A stretch of 64,000 nucleotides of DNA, taken from positions 116,393,111 through 116,457,110 of the forward strand of contig NC_060247.1 of the NCBI RefSeq assembly GCF_921293095.1. Direction: 5' to 3'. Positions 34,212 through 46,584 of this stretch are shown here, in pieces. A program made the translations under genes and the position numbers. The number at the start of each line of letters is the position of its first letter. The first letter of the stretch is position 1. This DNA comes from Ischnura elegans (Eukaryota; Arthropoda; Insecta; Odonata; Coenagrionidae). Under the pieces are notes generated by a model that saw only the letters and a program-made list of their open reading frames with translations, was not told the origin of the DNA and did no database searches.

Positions 34212-35200
34212 TATATATTTTTATTTATTTATTACATGAGATAATGAGATACATTATGCTATCACAATCAGAAGTAATGGAAACAAAATTAAATTCCTTT
34301 TAATGATATACAAACAAAATATAAAAAAATAATAAAAAAAATTATAAACAACAGAAAAGTAGATACCAAAAAAGGATCAATAATTAATAAATCAATACAT
34401 ACATAATACCGATTAGGTCCTGCTAAGCCAAACGGCTTGTCAGCAGGTGCCTTAGTTTAATTTTATTATTATGCCGTACAACTTTGCGGACAAATATATA
34501 ATTTCTTAATAATATTACTCTAACAACCAATTTTATAGAGATTTTTTTAGCACATTCATGCTTTTAAGCTCCAACATTGATATGGGCAATGTGTTCAATA
34601 ACCTAGGGACTGCATGCGCCAATAACCTTCTGCCATGGAGGTTGTAATACCTTGGTACGTACAGCCTATTTTTTTTCGTAGCTGGAGCACAGAAGTAACC
34701 TGGCGATTCTTTGTGTATTTGCTTACAAAATAGTGATCACATATGAGCACATATTTATACAGTTCTTGTAAAGGTAATACATTTTGTTTTTTGTAAACAT
34801 CTCTCACATTTTTTTCCTTGACCATCAACAGCGCAACAATTTTATTTTGAAGACTAATAACTTTATTTAACCAGGTTAGATTCGTGCAGCCCCAAATTGT
34901 TAAGCCATATCGTATTACCGCCTCCGCTAAGCTTACATACATTAATCTTTTAACATTGTTAGGCAGAGAATACTTTAGGCTCGACACCTGGAACAAAATA
35001 CACCTAAGTTTATTGCATACATGAATAATATTAGTGATCAGGAAAAATATTTTTATACCTGCTATTGGATTTAAAATTTTGAAAAAGTTTTCATCAATAA
35101 TCTTTGAGTATTGTTTGAAACTGGGAACTGTTGATGTGTGTTTGGTATAAAATAAGGAAATGTACCTCTGGTTATGAGTAGGAGGAAGTTGTGTTTGGCT
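34212..35200 (-). mobile_element. LINE 3' fragment, minus strand, next to exon F
   Basis: The minus strand from 35248 to 34595 holds SSLKYSLPNNVKRLMYVSLA, EAVIRYGLTIWGCTN, LNKVISLQNKIVALLMV and, near its end, a Tyr/Gly-rich segment. This is the region after the RT thumb of jockey-like LINEs. A TTTA-repeat tail lies at 34214-34232. The first 40 or so residues of the open frame run over intron and into exon F on the other strand and are not part of the element. Confidence 0.75.
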
Positions 35201-35227
35201 TGAATGTCCTGTAAAAAATTGTTTCAG

Positions 35228-35443
35228 GTGGATGCATTCCGAGCTCATGGATGTGTGACAATAAATTGGATTGTGACAATGACGAGGATGAAGATAACTG
35301 CAAGTATGCCTTTCGATGCAGCAGAGGTCAATTCACGTGTGACTCGGTTCGCTTCTGCGTGCACATGACTCAAGTCTGTGATGGCATCGGTCATTGCCCC
35401 GATTTTTCCGATGAGGTTGGATGTGAAGACGAGGTCAAGCAAA
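35228..35443 (+). CDS. SORL1: SORL1-like receptor, exon F: rest of LDLa repeat 5 and repeat 6
   Basis: Acceptor attgtttcag (AG at 35226-35227), donor gtgagttg (35444), phase 1 at both ends. With exon E it completes repeat 5: CFP-GGCIPSSWMC, KLDCDNDEDEDNC. In this repeat the usual SDE of the calcium site is replaced by EDE. Repeat 6 follows at once with CSRGQFTC, RFCVHMTQVC, DGIGHCPDFSDEVGC, six cysteines and a normal calcium site. The tail is EDEVKQ. A LINE ends only tens of bases before the acceptor. Confidence 0.9.
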
Positions 35444-35544
35444 GTGAGTTGTTATGACCACCTCAGCAAATTTTCTGCCTTTTCTGGATGAGTGATGTTT
35501 GATCAGCCTTCTTCATAGGAATTGTAACGGTCAAAAATGGTAAT

Positions 35545-35600
35545 GACAAAATTCAAAGGTAATTTTCTTTCGTTGGACAATCGACGGGAGATTATTGTTA
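35545..35600 (+). repeat. dispersed repeat, plus-strand copy
   Basis: ctttcgttggacaatcgac, then gggagattattgttacaata, matches the minus strand of 48180-48245 (ctttcgttggaaaatcgatg, gggagatcattgatacaata). Two copies in opposite orientation lie 12.6 kb apart in the same intron. Confidence 0.6.
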
Positions 35601-36238
35601 CAATAGGGAGTCTAGACTCCACACAAAAAATGTGGTATGGGAGAACTTTCTACTCCAAAGGCAGTATTTATACTCCAATATTATTTGTAAATTTATATTA
35701 TAAGTCTATTATTAATATTATTGCACTGCATTTATTGTTTAAAAAATTATAACATCTAATTCTAATTAAGTAGACAATTTTATAGTTCCTTGATACCTGA
35801 CAATGGATTTGGAAGCAATTTGAAAAGGGGTTCCTTATTTCACAAGTTTCAATGGAGGCATTATTACAATCATTTGAATGTCATAAACAATATTTCATAA
35901 CTCCTATAATTCAAGTTAAACGCCAAGTTTATTGATACGCTTGCAAATAAGCTCTTTACGCGGTGGGGCATCAATTTAACGGGCACATGATATGTTACGA
36001 AAAATTAAATGAGATTTTCCCTTCATTTGAGTTTTTTTAATGGTCAAAAAAGTTAACATTTTTCCTATTATTTCTCAGGCATTGTTACGACATAAATTTA
36101 AAAACATTCATAATCACTCTCCGACAAATCCTCATCACTGTCGTCATCACTCTGCGCACTCAATTCTTCCAGGATTAATTTACTCTTTACCCCGGCTGGT
36201 AGTTGAAATAATTTCCTTCTCTGAACCTTAGAAATACT

Positions 36239-36611
36239 TTATATCATTGGATCTGATTTTAGGAGTAATCTTTTAAACAGGTCTTCATTCGTTGTAATCC
36301 TGAAAAATTTCCTTACTTGGTGCTCCCTGAATATTCTTTTGTCCTTATTCCTCGCCTCCATTGCCTCCTCGGACAAGTGGCCAATAGGAAGGATAGCCTC
36401 TTTACATGTCCGTCGGAGGAGCAAGTACCTACTGTTTTGTGAAATTACCAGAAACGATCATGGAAAGGGCTTCGTCGTGGGAGATTTTACTTTGCCTCAC
36501 CTCCTTGGCTCTCCATTTCGATAACACTCGCCGCGCTCTTGAGAGAGTGGTTGTTGTCACCTCTTTAATTATTTTCGCCACGAGCTCATCACCTTTGCTT
36601 CGATAACTCAT
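36239..36611 (-). pseudogene. fragments of a repeated transposon-associated protein of unknown function
   Basis: The minus strand gives KGDELVAKIIKEVTTTTLSR and RARRVLSKWRAKE (36611-36429), then EAILPIGHLSEEAMEARNKD and RIFREHQVRKFFRITTNEDL (36424-36239). From memory, the LPIGxxSEEAxEARNKDxxxxRxxHxRK pattern recurs in many copies in arthropod genomes, as the end of an uncharacterised mobile-element protein. The two pieces lie in the expected order. No flanking repeats were defined. Confidence 0.5.
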
Positions 36612-36879
36612 AGATGCTCTGCTGGTGATGTGCTGGCTCTAAGATCCCCCCGTTATCCTTCTCTTGGCCCTTTCAATGGACTTCTCAAATTGTTTTTTGG
36701 TCGACCAATTTCAGCTAACTCTGATGAACCTTAAAAAGTAGCAATTTTGATTAACATATTCGCATCACATCGCATCGCATTTTTGGTTAACTGTGATAGT
36801 TAATGTCTCGATATTCAGCATCAGCTGGTAATCGGCGTGTTGGTTGTTAGTGTATTATGGCGTTTGTGTGTTTTGTGGT

Positions 36880-37386
36880 TAATTATTCAATTTTGTTCAG
36901 CGGTTTGGATGTGTAATGGCTCTTTTGGGTCTGTTGTATTTAAAGTGTGGGTTGTCTTCGTAGTTCTAAATTGGTGTGAGTAGCGTGTTGTTTGTTCTGT
37001 GCAGAGAGTGTTCGAAAGATTTGGCTATGTCGTGTAGGCATTGTGTAAGTGTTTTAATTTTGAGGTTGTCGTCTACCTAAGTATTGGTTGCGGACGAACC
37101 AGGGGGCGCCCGTGATTGTCTTTAAGGCCTTGTTTTGTAGAACTGTCAGTTTGTGTAAGTGTATGTGTGCTATTGATCCCCAAGCCGGGTAGCCATAGGT
37201 GAGATACGGCCGGATCATCGCCGTGAAGAGTAATTTCTTGGTGTCCAGCGCCAGGTGCTGGCTTTTTAAAAGTGGGTAGATTGCCGCTGTTGCGCCTCTT
37301 GCTTTTCGGATGCCTTCGGATGTGTTGGCGCTCCAGGTGAGTTTCTCGTCTAGAGTGATGCCCAGAAATTTGGTGGTGATAGATTA
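36880..37386 (-). pseudogene. jockey-type LINE ORF2, 3' part
   Basis: Reading the minus strand from 37380 gives TTKFLGITLDEKLTWSANT, then GIRKARGATAAIYPLLKS, LLFTAMIRPYLTYGYPAWGS and LQNKALKTITGAPWFVRNQY. After a frame change near 37070 comes DNLKIKTLTQCLHDIAKSF. This is the region after the RT thumb in jockey-group LINEs. The frame lacks a start, so it does not stand out as an open frame; the other frame at 37073-37390 is a shadow. Confidence 0.8.
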
Positions 37387-38007
37387 ACATATTGAATTAA
37401 GTAGAATGAATATCACTCTAAACTCATCACAAATTCCGCATAAAATACTTGTCGAATGCACTGGGTAGACGTTTAAATAAAGGCGGAGGAAATTTCAACA
37501 TCTCATTTAGCCAATCAGCGAAGTTTATACTAAAAAAAAACCTGTCATTTCTTTTGCTTTCCTTCCAACGGTGAAGATAATGTGAGAAAAAAAACACTTC
37601 TCTGCAATTGTTTTCAGGATAACTTTTGAATAAACGTCCTCAACTAACTCTAACTTGTTGCTCTAGCAGTCCAATACGTATTGGTTTTTAAACGTTAAGG
37701 ACCCTTTTCCACTTTCAAGAAATTTTTCATGCATCTGAAGACGCGTGAATTTTTTATATCCAATGAGGTCTTAGCCGAAGGCACTAACAACGACAGCTAA
37801 ATCAAATACCCTTATTGCATCAAAAGTAATAACAGAACTGTTTGGCAGGGGTTATCGAAAAACACTACACTAAAACACTATGGGCGCTCTTCTTCAACCC
37901 CACGAGTCTTCTTTACAAAAGTTCGCGGATACTCGACTTTTTCAAGACTCGATCTTCACGCTTGAGGAAACTCACTTTCACGTCTTTCGTTTGGCAAAAT
38001 CTGAGTA

Positions 38008-39395
38008 AAGCTGTGTCCCAATTGGGCATTTGGCTATGCCAGTCCCAGGATTTAGCCATGACGCCATCTTGGAAGGATGTCCCAACTCGTTAAGGAGGGA
38101 ATTTAGGCAGCTAACGCGGCCGCCAGATTTAGGCATCGAGGAGTGCATCCTTCCGTAGCCACCGAGAGACAAGGCCTACGCAAGCGAGCAGAGAACGTCG
38201 GTGACGTCAGGACGAGTGGGGTTACAAATATTGCTAGGGAGTTGTTGATGGAAGGATAGTGGGATTGCTGAAGAGATAAACAGAAGTCGCTTGAATGAGT
38301 GAGACGTGAAAATACAACTATAATTTGAAGAAATTAAAGAGGTTTTTAGCAGTGGTTCGTTCTACGGTAGCAGTGGATATTACTGAAGTTCTACTAAAGT
38401 GTAAAAAGTGGTGCTATTAGTCTGGCTGCCGCAGTGTTTCTAATGGCCGAGGAAATTACAAGACGAGGCCCAAGATGTCCGTTTTCAATTTCCCGAGCGA
38501 TCCAGAAGTTTAAGAGCAAAATGTATTCGTGCCATTATGAGAGAAGAATTTGAGCCAACAAAGAACTGCAAGGTACGTATTATAGAGGTATTGATGATAG
38601 TGTGTTCAGAAGAATTTTCGGTTTTGTTTACGTTGCTTACTAATTATCTCGATGAAATTGCCGAGTTTAAATTTGAAGGGCATGAATCGATGGAAACTTC
38701 TAAAGTCTCCTGATCGATAAAGCATTTATTAAACGCTCCTGCCTTAGTTATTGGAAGTCTTTTCGTAATGATCGCAGTGAGGGAAAGTTATTCGTAGTTA
38801 AATAGGTGACTCGGCATATTTAATTTAGTCATGACTCCCATTCAGTGGATCGAAGGATATCATTTAAGTGAAATTGATATTGCTTTAAGCAATTACTGAA
38901 AGGTTGTTAACATGGCACTAAGTTAAGGTATCACGGTCATCGCGAAATAACTCCAGTACATAAAAGATCTTTGGTTTCATGTCACCGTTTGATGTCAATG
39001 AAATATTTCATGACTAAGTATAAATATTTACTCGTATCATTTTATTGTTAAATTACCTGAAATCGTTATTGTAGGCGCCCCAGAACATGGATTTTCTCAG
39101 AGGTTCATGGTGTTTTTTGTACGGCTCTGTAAAATAAGTAATGATAAAATACTCTTCTCCGACGTCTAATACTCAAAATCACTTGACACATCACATTTTA
39201 ACAATTTTGGGTGGGTTTTGTTCATCATTTGTTCAAATCATTCCGAATATCTCTTGTTTTGCATTGGCCTAGTGCCCAGTAGATGGCAGCACCTGCCTAA
39301 CGATGTCCCAATTCATGCTCCCTTGTGGTTGGCTGCCTAGAATCTGGCTGGCTAAATACATGATGCCCAATGGCTAACGAGTTGGGACACGGCTT
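38008..39395 (+). mobile_element. 1.4 kb TIR element carrying a THAP-domain exon
   Basis: AAGCTGTGTCCCAA (38008) and TTGGGACACGGCTT (to 39395) are inverted ends, and gggcat-type subterminal boxes lie just inside both. The interior holds a broken THAP-domain exon (38400-38573). The target duplication is unclear. No DDE or RNase H-like transposase domain was found, so the copy is non-autonomous. Confidence 0.6.
38400..38573 (+). pseudogene. THAP zinc-finger exon, broken
   Basis: The plus strand reads WCY-stop-SGCRS, then RPKMSVFNFPSDPE, and after a frame change AKCIRAIMREEFEPTKNCK up to a donor gtacgt (38574). The C..GC start, the FxFPxDPE core and the REEFxPTxxxxC end are the THAP DNA-binding finger; the last C..H pair would sit in the next exon. 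A stop and a frameshift make it non-functional. THAP fingers are found in P-element-type and Kolobok-type transposases. Confidence 0.6.
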
Positions 39396-40556
39396 AAAAC
39401 TGAGTTTTTGCGAGAAAATTTCGGGCAAGCGATGTCTAGAAGTAATTTGGGTTTTCCGCAGTGTGAGGTTCGCAATTCTATTATCTCCATTTTCTAGGAA
39501 AATTCTCATTTGAAGGGTGAAAAGACTTACTCCGTTCATCTCCGGTGGACGAAGTGCAATTAATTACAAGGGAACAGAGAGCGGTGATTGGGTTTTCCCG
39601 GTGGGCGATATAAATACCTTAGGCCTTTTCGGCAGTCGTTTGCCCTGCATGCGGTTGAGGAGGCCGCTATGGAGGCGACAGAGGGTCAATGTGCCGCGTG
39701 AGGACGAAAACTAATCCGTCAAACGGAATGAAATGGTGGAGTAGCATTTGAGGGATTCATTTTTGTTCTGAATGCATTCAAGTTTTTGAGGATTACTACA
39801 TGCACCGCTGCGAACTTTCGTTCGATAAATATATCCTTCCTCTCGAGTAAGCAATTTTTAGGAGAGCATGGGCACGCGTAAAGAAAATGTAAGGTTAACT
39901 GGAAACCATTATTGATAAAATATTCTACACATGACATGAGATGTTTATTCATAGGGTAAATATTTGTTATAGAAATAAAATATCCAACAATATTGAATAA
40001 CACCCATAAATACTGGATTTCCTGGAGCCCAACCTTGCGTCAGCGCATTGCATCATTGTAGTTCAATCAATGCTGAGGTCGGAGTAGCAAGTAGTAGCAA
40101 GCATTTTCTTTACTACTGCGTTGAAAATAATTTTCCCTTTGTATTGGTGCAAAAGACACCGCGTCGGAACGTGGCGCTCTATATGATATTGTACATTTTA
40201 ATTTGAAAATTCGGGTAAAAAACACTAAAAGTTAAAAAAATTATGTAAAATAATAAACTTAGTAAAACCCGAATAAAATGTATGTCCCACTAAGTAATAA
40301 TGCTTATATTTGTTGGTAAAAATGCTTTTTGGCGCAATATATCGCGTAAAGTTTGTCCTGCATGACGCTGAACTTCTTCAAAATCGACCGATTTCACGCA
40401 ACTGTCATTTTTACGGTGAATGCTCCATGTTTGACGGATCCCTGCAGCCGCTCTAATGAACAAAAATACCAACTTAGTAGTGTATTTTGTAGACCATATT
40501 CTGTAGAATCCGAATATAAGGTTCAAAAATTCCTTGAAAATTTTCGAAAAAACGAC

Positions 40557-40592
40557 TTTTGGCCAGCTTTTTTCGATTTGGGACCACTGTGC
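40557..40592 (-). repeat. end of a dispersed element (CACAGTGG type), minus strand
   Basis: Read on the minus strand, cacagtggtcccaaatcg and then aaaaaagctggccaaaa match the plus strand at 62301-62337. Both look like termini of one transposon family; the bodies were not delimited. Confidence 0.5.
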
Positions 40593-40685
40593 GCTGTCGC
40601 TTCCACGGATGGGTCGTACTGTAGGTCGACACCCGACAGGGATGCTCGTTTCCTCTGGTTGATGCCGATGAACGCCTCCGCAGGG

Positions 40686-40951
40686 CAGTAGCAGTTACGG
40701 AAAACACTCAATTGGGGGGGGGGGGCGCAAAAGATATCTTTATTTGCCTTTACTTTCATGGAAATAAAAGTAATCAAGTCACAAGCAGAGTGAAAGAAAA
40801 TTTGAATTAAAGTTATTATACACATGTATAACACAATGCCATCTTACGATATTAAAAAGTCACAATTGTGGTTCTACGAATGTTTGGCGATGCGGGCGGC
40901 CCCACAGGGAGGGGCGCGCACCCCCTGCGCCCCCAACTGTATCCGCCACTG
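40686..40951. mobile_element. hAT-type MITE, copy 2
   Basis: From CAGTAGCAGTTACGG to TATCCGCCACTG, with gcgcaaaagatatctt, aatcaagtcaca and cacaattgtggttct inside, matching the copy at 7564-7825 in order and orientation. The flanks ccgcaggg and ccgcacga are alike at 6 of 8 positions, a plausible worn target duplication. Confidence 0.65.
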
Positions 40952-41027
40952 CCGCACGACGCGTGGCCCGACCGCATCCTCTTGACACGCTCCAAACTGC
41001 CCTCAGTTCCGAAGGTCTGTCACCGAC

Positions 41028-41053
<26 letters not shown>
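41028..41053. repeat. CT dinucleotide microsatellite
   Basis: Thirteen CT units, then a short interruption (gtctctc). It lies just after the second MITE copy. Confidence 0.95.
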
Positions 41054-41060
<7 letters not shown>

Positions 41061-44000
41061 CACCTGTGTGCCTTCACGGGTAATCTGTAGTCAATGCTTT
41101 CCACACACGAAAAGCCTTAGGCTCAATGCATAATGCCGAATGCCCAATAGGAGGGAACACTCAAAATTAGAAATTGGATTTCGTTATTTTAAATCAAAAA
41201 GATATGAATGAAAAACACACACGCCAAATTTCAGAGCTCAAATTCGATCTTTAACCGAGATAAGTAGCTTTAAAAGTCCGCTAGGAGCTTTGGCCACGCC
41301 CACGACGCGAAACGTATTTCTATTGGCTGACGCCGTGTGACGTGTGAACCTCATGAATGCCGCGGGAGTAACGCTTGAAGAAGCCGTAAACAGAATGGGT
41401 TCGTGGAAATAGTGGCCAAAAGTTTGTCATCATGGTGAAAAAAAACGTTAATTTTTTTCTGACTGATTATCGAAATATACTGACATTATCAACTGAGGCT
41501 CGATGAACATTTTTTTTGTCTTAAAACGAATCATTTCATTGAAATGAAACTTCTTAAGATTAAATGTTTAAAGTTTTGATAGAGGCAGTAATCACGGCAA
41601 TTATAGTGGATGGTTTAATTTGTGGACTACCATCGTAAAATCCTTTACTTATTTATGGTTTTTAGTTTCCGCATGTAAATTATGAAATAAATTTAAAAAA
41701 TATGCTATAGTTATAGCTGTTTTCTTGTTCTCTGAAGTGAGGAAGTTCGGGGTTTTCCTAGTTTCTTTTAGGATTAGCATTCAAATTTCGTTGGAACAGC
41801 ATTTTTAAAGCAGATGCCTCGCTTTGGTCAACTGTGCTCCTGATAATTCTTCAAGTCAGTTTCGTTCTATAAAAAATGGTAAGCAGTTGTCATCAAAATG
41901 ATAGAGGAACTCAGAGATGGGGATTTTTACGTGAAAATAGCCGTTAGTTCCCTTATATTTACATCTGAGCTACACGTACAGTCACTTTCAAAAGTTTTAG
42001 GACAAAGTTTGTGGCACCACTTATGCTTCTAAAGAAAATGTAGTATCCTATACTACAACTGTATGTACATTTTGATGACATGTACTTGTACTTTCGTAGT
42101 TTTCTGCTGTGCTCCACTAACATTCCGCTTGTGAGTGAATATATATATGCACTCAAAGGGATAAATTATTTTATACTGCAAATTTATCATTCCTCTTCTA
42201 TTTATGTAGGCTGTAATGATTATTTCGTAGGCATTTACTGCATACTTGAACCGGTTTTTATCCTTATTTTTTATAATACTTACTTTTTGAGTAATTTTAT
42301 GTTACCTAGGCGGCCAAGTGGCCAGCGATATGAACTGTGCTAGAGGTTGAGGGAGCGGGACTGTCTTTCATAATTTTTTCAGCCTTTTCTCTCGTTTTAT
42401 TTCTTATTTACAGGTTTTTTTGTATTCGTAATTTCGCAGTCATTGCTAGTACTCTTTCATTGAAGCAAATGCAAATTTTTTTAATCAAGAAAAAAAAATG
42501 GTGGATAAAATCATGACGTCGGCATTAACGTACAGTTTGAAGTCTAGCGAGAGGAGTCACACATTACATTGTATAAATTGACAATTATTCTTTTCGAATG
42601 ATGAGAGTTCAAACTATTTGCTAGTATTAATTCAGTACGCATTTGCCTTTGGTTTCTCTGTTTTGCTGTAAGATTAGAAAAGTTAACAAAGAAAGAAAAG
42701 TTATTATTTACTATTTGTGCTTCTATTTATAAACCTGGCGGCACCGTAGCTCAAATGTGTTTATTTCTGCTTGTTGTTAGTAATACGATATTGTAGTATT
42801 TCCTGGAGTACAAATTTGTGATTATGATGTATTACTTTGTACTATTTGACACATCACCAGGTGAGCGTCGAAGACCCTTTCCGTTACAGTAGTTGGCTTT
42901 TAATGCGCAAGATATAAACAAAGAGTGAAAACCGGGGCAAATATGTAGTAGATGCACACGAAATAATCATTAAATTCAACATAAATTGAAACATAATGAT
43001 ATATTTGCAATTAAAAAGTAAAATTTCCCGTTGAGCGCGTATGTATTTAAGCACATACGAACTTTTGCGGTGTGTGGCAAAAGACAACAAAAGGAGTAAT
43101 GGAAACTAAATCCCATTTAGAAGCAGAAGAAACTTACATTAAAATGGCCCACACAAATTCTATAACAGCCCATCTCTGAGGGAATATGCTGTCTCCGTAC
43201 AGCGTCGTACCACCGCCTTCCTCGGTCAGGGTCGTTTGGCACAACAAAAAAATACTTTTCTTGTGTTTAACGAGAGGTAGATTCACATTAGGCACACAAC
43301 ATTACACGTAAGGTTTCCTACCACTCATTTAAAATTCTCCGTTTCATCTACTATTTATTTATACTCTAAATAACGCCTACGATAATGCACTCCTTATGCA
43401 AGCAATGCAGATATCATGAGATTCATACGTCACCAACATGGCGTCGCCCGAGAAATACGTTTTTGGCGCGGAATTCAAGTTGAAAATTCAAACTCTTCTA
43501 GGGGCGAAATTATTCAGCGCTCAATGGTAAAATTTGTTGAGAGGCTTTCTTACACCCATTGCTTTATAAATCAAGCATAACATTTAGTAGTGTAATCCCT
43601 TCTATTGCAAAAATGCCTCCTCGTCCCCGGAATTTATATGTTTTTTTCGGCGATCCCCAACGCCGCCTTTTCATGACAATCAAATACGATAGCGGTAATT
43701 GAAATATGGCGTGAGTCGTATCTCCAACAATACGCGTGGAAAACGTAAAGGGAGAACATGGAATAAATAAATATATACCACCGGATATACCACCGGTGTG
43801 TCACAAAGCCCCCCAACGCGAATGATTTTTTCCTTGCGGGGGGTGAAAAGGACCACGCAAACAAGAATGAGCTCGTGTTGCACGAATGAAAAAAATCATG
43901 AAAATTGACCAACCGATGAAAATTATACAAAAATTCTTTAAAATACTCCTCCGAAATCGCGGAAATCTCACTTCCCGTATCTAACAGCGCTGTACCTCAA

Positions 44001-45629
44001 AACGCCGTTCGCTGAAAATTCCGCGATCGGACACCTACGTCTAATGGAATAGATATTGCCTTTCCTTTCGTTACATACACCCTCTACCTCAATTTCATAC
44101 GTATCGATAATCTGGCATTATTAAGTATCACGGGCACGTTCCCACTCACTTCATCAACTCAGTAGGTGTTGAATGTTGCCTACAGTCACCTCTCCCGCAC
44201 GCTAAATCCGTCCAATGGGGACCTTGCATGAATTTTTTTATTTTGCAGGCGGACAGAAAATTATTTTCTGAATTCAACAAAGAAAACCACATGTAAATCT
44301 GAGTTTCCCTTCGCGAGATATTCAATGATAAATTTAACGAATTTTAAAGCGCGCCAAAAACTCCCTCGCCCCCCAAGCCACTGCCGACGAAGCCTCGATG
44401 ACGTCATAGGTGCCTAAACATCACACGAAGCTATTGCTGTGATTGTTTGTAATAGTTGCCCGCAGTCGTGAGAGCTTCGTTTGTGAGACGTGTTGATTAT
44501 TTTCTATTTGAGGTAAAATATCCGACGATAAAGGATCGGAAGCCCTCATATTTTGTATTACATATAATATTAATATCTGAGTAAGGTCATAAAATATAAA
44601 ACTGGAGCAGTTAAACCAAAAATCTTATAACACCTAAATAACATCGTTGTAGGAGTCTGAGCCACAGCCGTTGGAAGGGGGATACGTTAATTGTAGGTTA
44701 ATGTTATCGACGGCATATGATTCATTTAAGTATGTAATTAGAACGATTTTGATGTTTACTAATGTCCGCTTAGCTTTTATATACAATAACTTCATCCGTT
44801 TATTCGTAGGAACCGGAGAATTCGTCGTTTAGGACTGTCTGTGCTTGTATTATGGGGTGAATTCCAGTCAATGCAACTTTTGCCGGAGAGCTGAAATTTG
44901 GCATGCGTGCGGGAAACCCGAAATGATCCGGAGGAAAAATCCGAAAACCGGAAGTTTCCGCCACGTGTCGTCGCTAGGACGACAAAATGGCCGAAATCGC
45001 GCTTTTTCCGGGGACCATCTTTCGGTTTTAATTTTACTGCGCGCGAACCGTGCGTGCCACTTGGATGTTTAATGCATTTTTTGAAAGCTTATAAACGTGG
45101 GCACGTAATAGTGTAATGTTATTAGCATCTTTTTAAGAAATTTGCAGCCAAAATGGCGTCCAAAAATAGTTTTTTCGAAACAAACTTCATACCTTCCGCT
45201 CCCCTCGACTTAATTTAAGGTGTATGATAACGGAAATGATTATTATATATGCTCATAACATCGTCTACGAAATATACGTAACAATTTTCTTTCGTCGGCC
45301 TTGGTTACTGAGAACAAAATTAAAATATTCCGAAAATCACCGAAAATAACGATTTCCGAAAGATTAACACAGGATTTTTTCAATTTTAACCTGACCGATT
45401 TATTTCAAACTTTGTAGTTACATACAACTCTGCATTATCTTTTAGAAAACATAAACTTTTAATAAATGATTCAATGAATTTAACCGCGAAAAAATAAAAA
45501 TGGCGGGCCCTACCAACTTTTTTCGGGGTTTGGTTTGCTTTTTATTGTACTACTTTCGAAATATGGATGTTATAGGGCACACTTCCGTTAGATATGACAG
45601 TAAATGAATATGACCATATAATCTCGTCA

Positions 45630-46545
45630 TCTTTAAACCCCCCGAAACCCCCTAAAAATTTAAAATTTGCATATATAAGTAGCCTTTTCTGGTATTTTTC
45701 GTCACAATTTCACCGCTTTCCCAACCTTTACCAGTCATCGCTACGGGATTAATGTGGTCGATTGATGACCCCTGGCAGTAAAAACCTTTAAACCCCCGGT
45801 AAACCCACATACACCCCCCAAAAAATAAATTATTTCACATAAGTCTACCTATATGGATCTTTTCGTGACTATTCCTATGCCCCCAACGGAATTTATGTGA
45901 AAGGATGGTGACCGCAGGGAGTACACACATATAAACCCCCGGTATCCCCCTGAAATTCCCCCAAATGTGAAATGTGCCATTAAGTCTCCTATTTGGGAAC
46001 TTCTCGCGAGCATTACGCCGCAGTACCCGTCCCCTCTGAGCTCTAGATCCGGAATATTTGGTGAGGGCAAGCCACCGTAAACCATACAGGAAAAAATACC
46101 AGAAAACCCCAGATCACCTCCTGGAACATCGCCGAAAAAAAAATAAAAAAATTTTAAAGTCGCCTTTCCGAATAGTTTTCGTCACAATTTAACCGGTGCC
46201 CCTACCACCTATTAAAACCCCCGATAACCCCGTGAAACCTCCCAAAATAAATCGCCTCTCCAGGTAAAAGAATCGTCAGACCACTGTTCTGGACCCCTAG
46301 GACATATCGGCACGGAATTTATGAGAACGATTTGTGACCACTGGTTTAACACAAGTATAAAACCCCCGGTATTCCGTTGGAACCCCCCGCAAAAAATGAA
46401 AAACTTGCCATTAAGTCTTCTTCTATGGGTACTTGTCGCTACTATCACTCCGCATTGCACTACCCTTTACAATCATCGCTACGTGATCACTGTGGACGAT
46501 TAGTGACCGCATGCATAACACATTAAAACCCCCGAATCCCCCTGG
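45630..46545 (+). repeat. about seven degenerate tandem units of ~150 bp with a C-box
   Basis: The motif AAACCCCCGGTA or close variants stands near 45636, 45788, 45935, 46104, 46217, 46360 and 46527. The spacing is mostly 143-169 bp. Between the boxes, phrases such as ttaagtct, aatttatg, cgtcacaattt and gattagtgacc recur. Units have diverged strongly. The frames in this block are by-products of the repeat. Confidence 0.65.
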
Positions 46546-46584
46546 GCACCCCTCTCGGTGGAGAAGAGCATTAATGAGGACTAA

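Larger units (their letters stand above)
24326..35227 (+). other. intron E-F of the SORL1-like gene
   Basis: A 10.9 kb phase 1 intron almost wholly made of mobile elements: CAATTG element copy 2, the hAT-type shell with three nested LINEs, and a LINE 3' end just before exon F. The stretch 33992-34200 shows nothing recognised. Confidence 0.7.

Noticed and set aside
43634-43930. Overlapping minus-strand frames of 98 and 67 residues
   Set aside because: Two frames overlap, neither has recognisable motifs or splice signals; likely chance in low-GC sequence.
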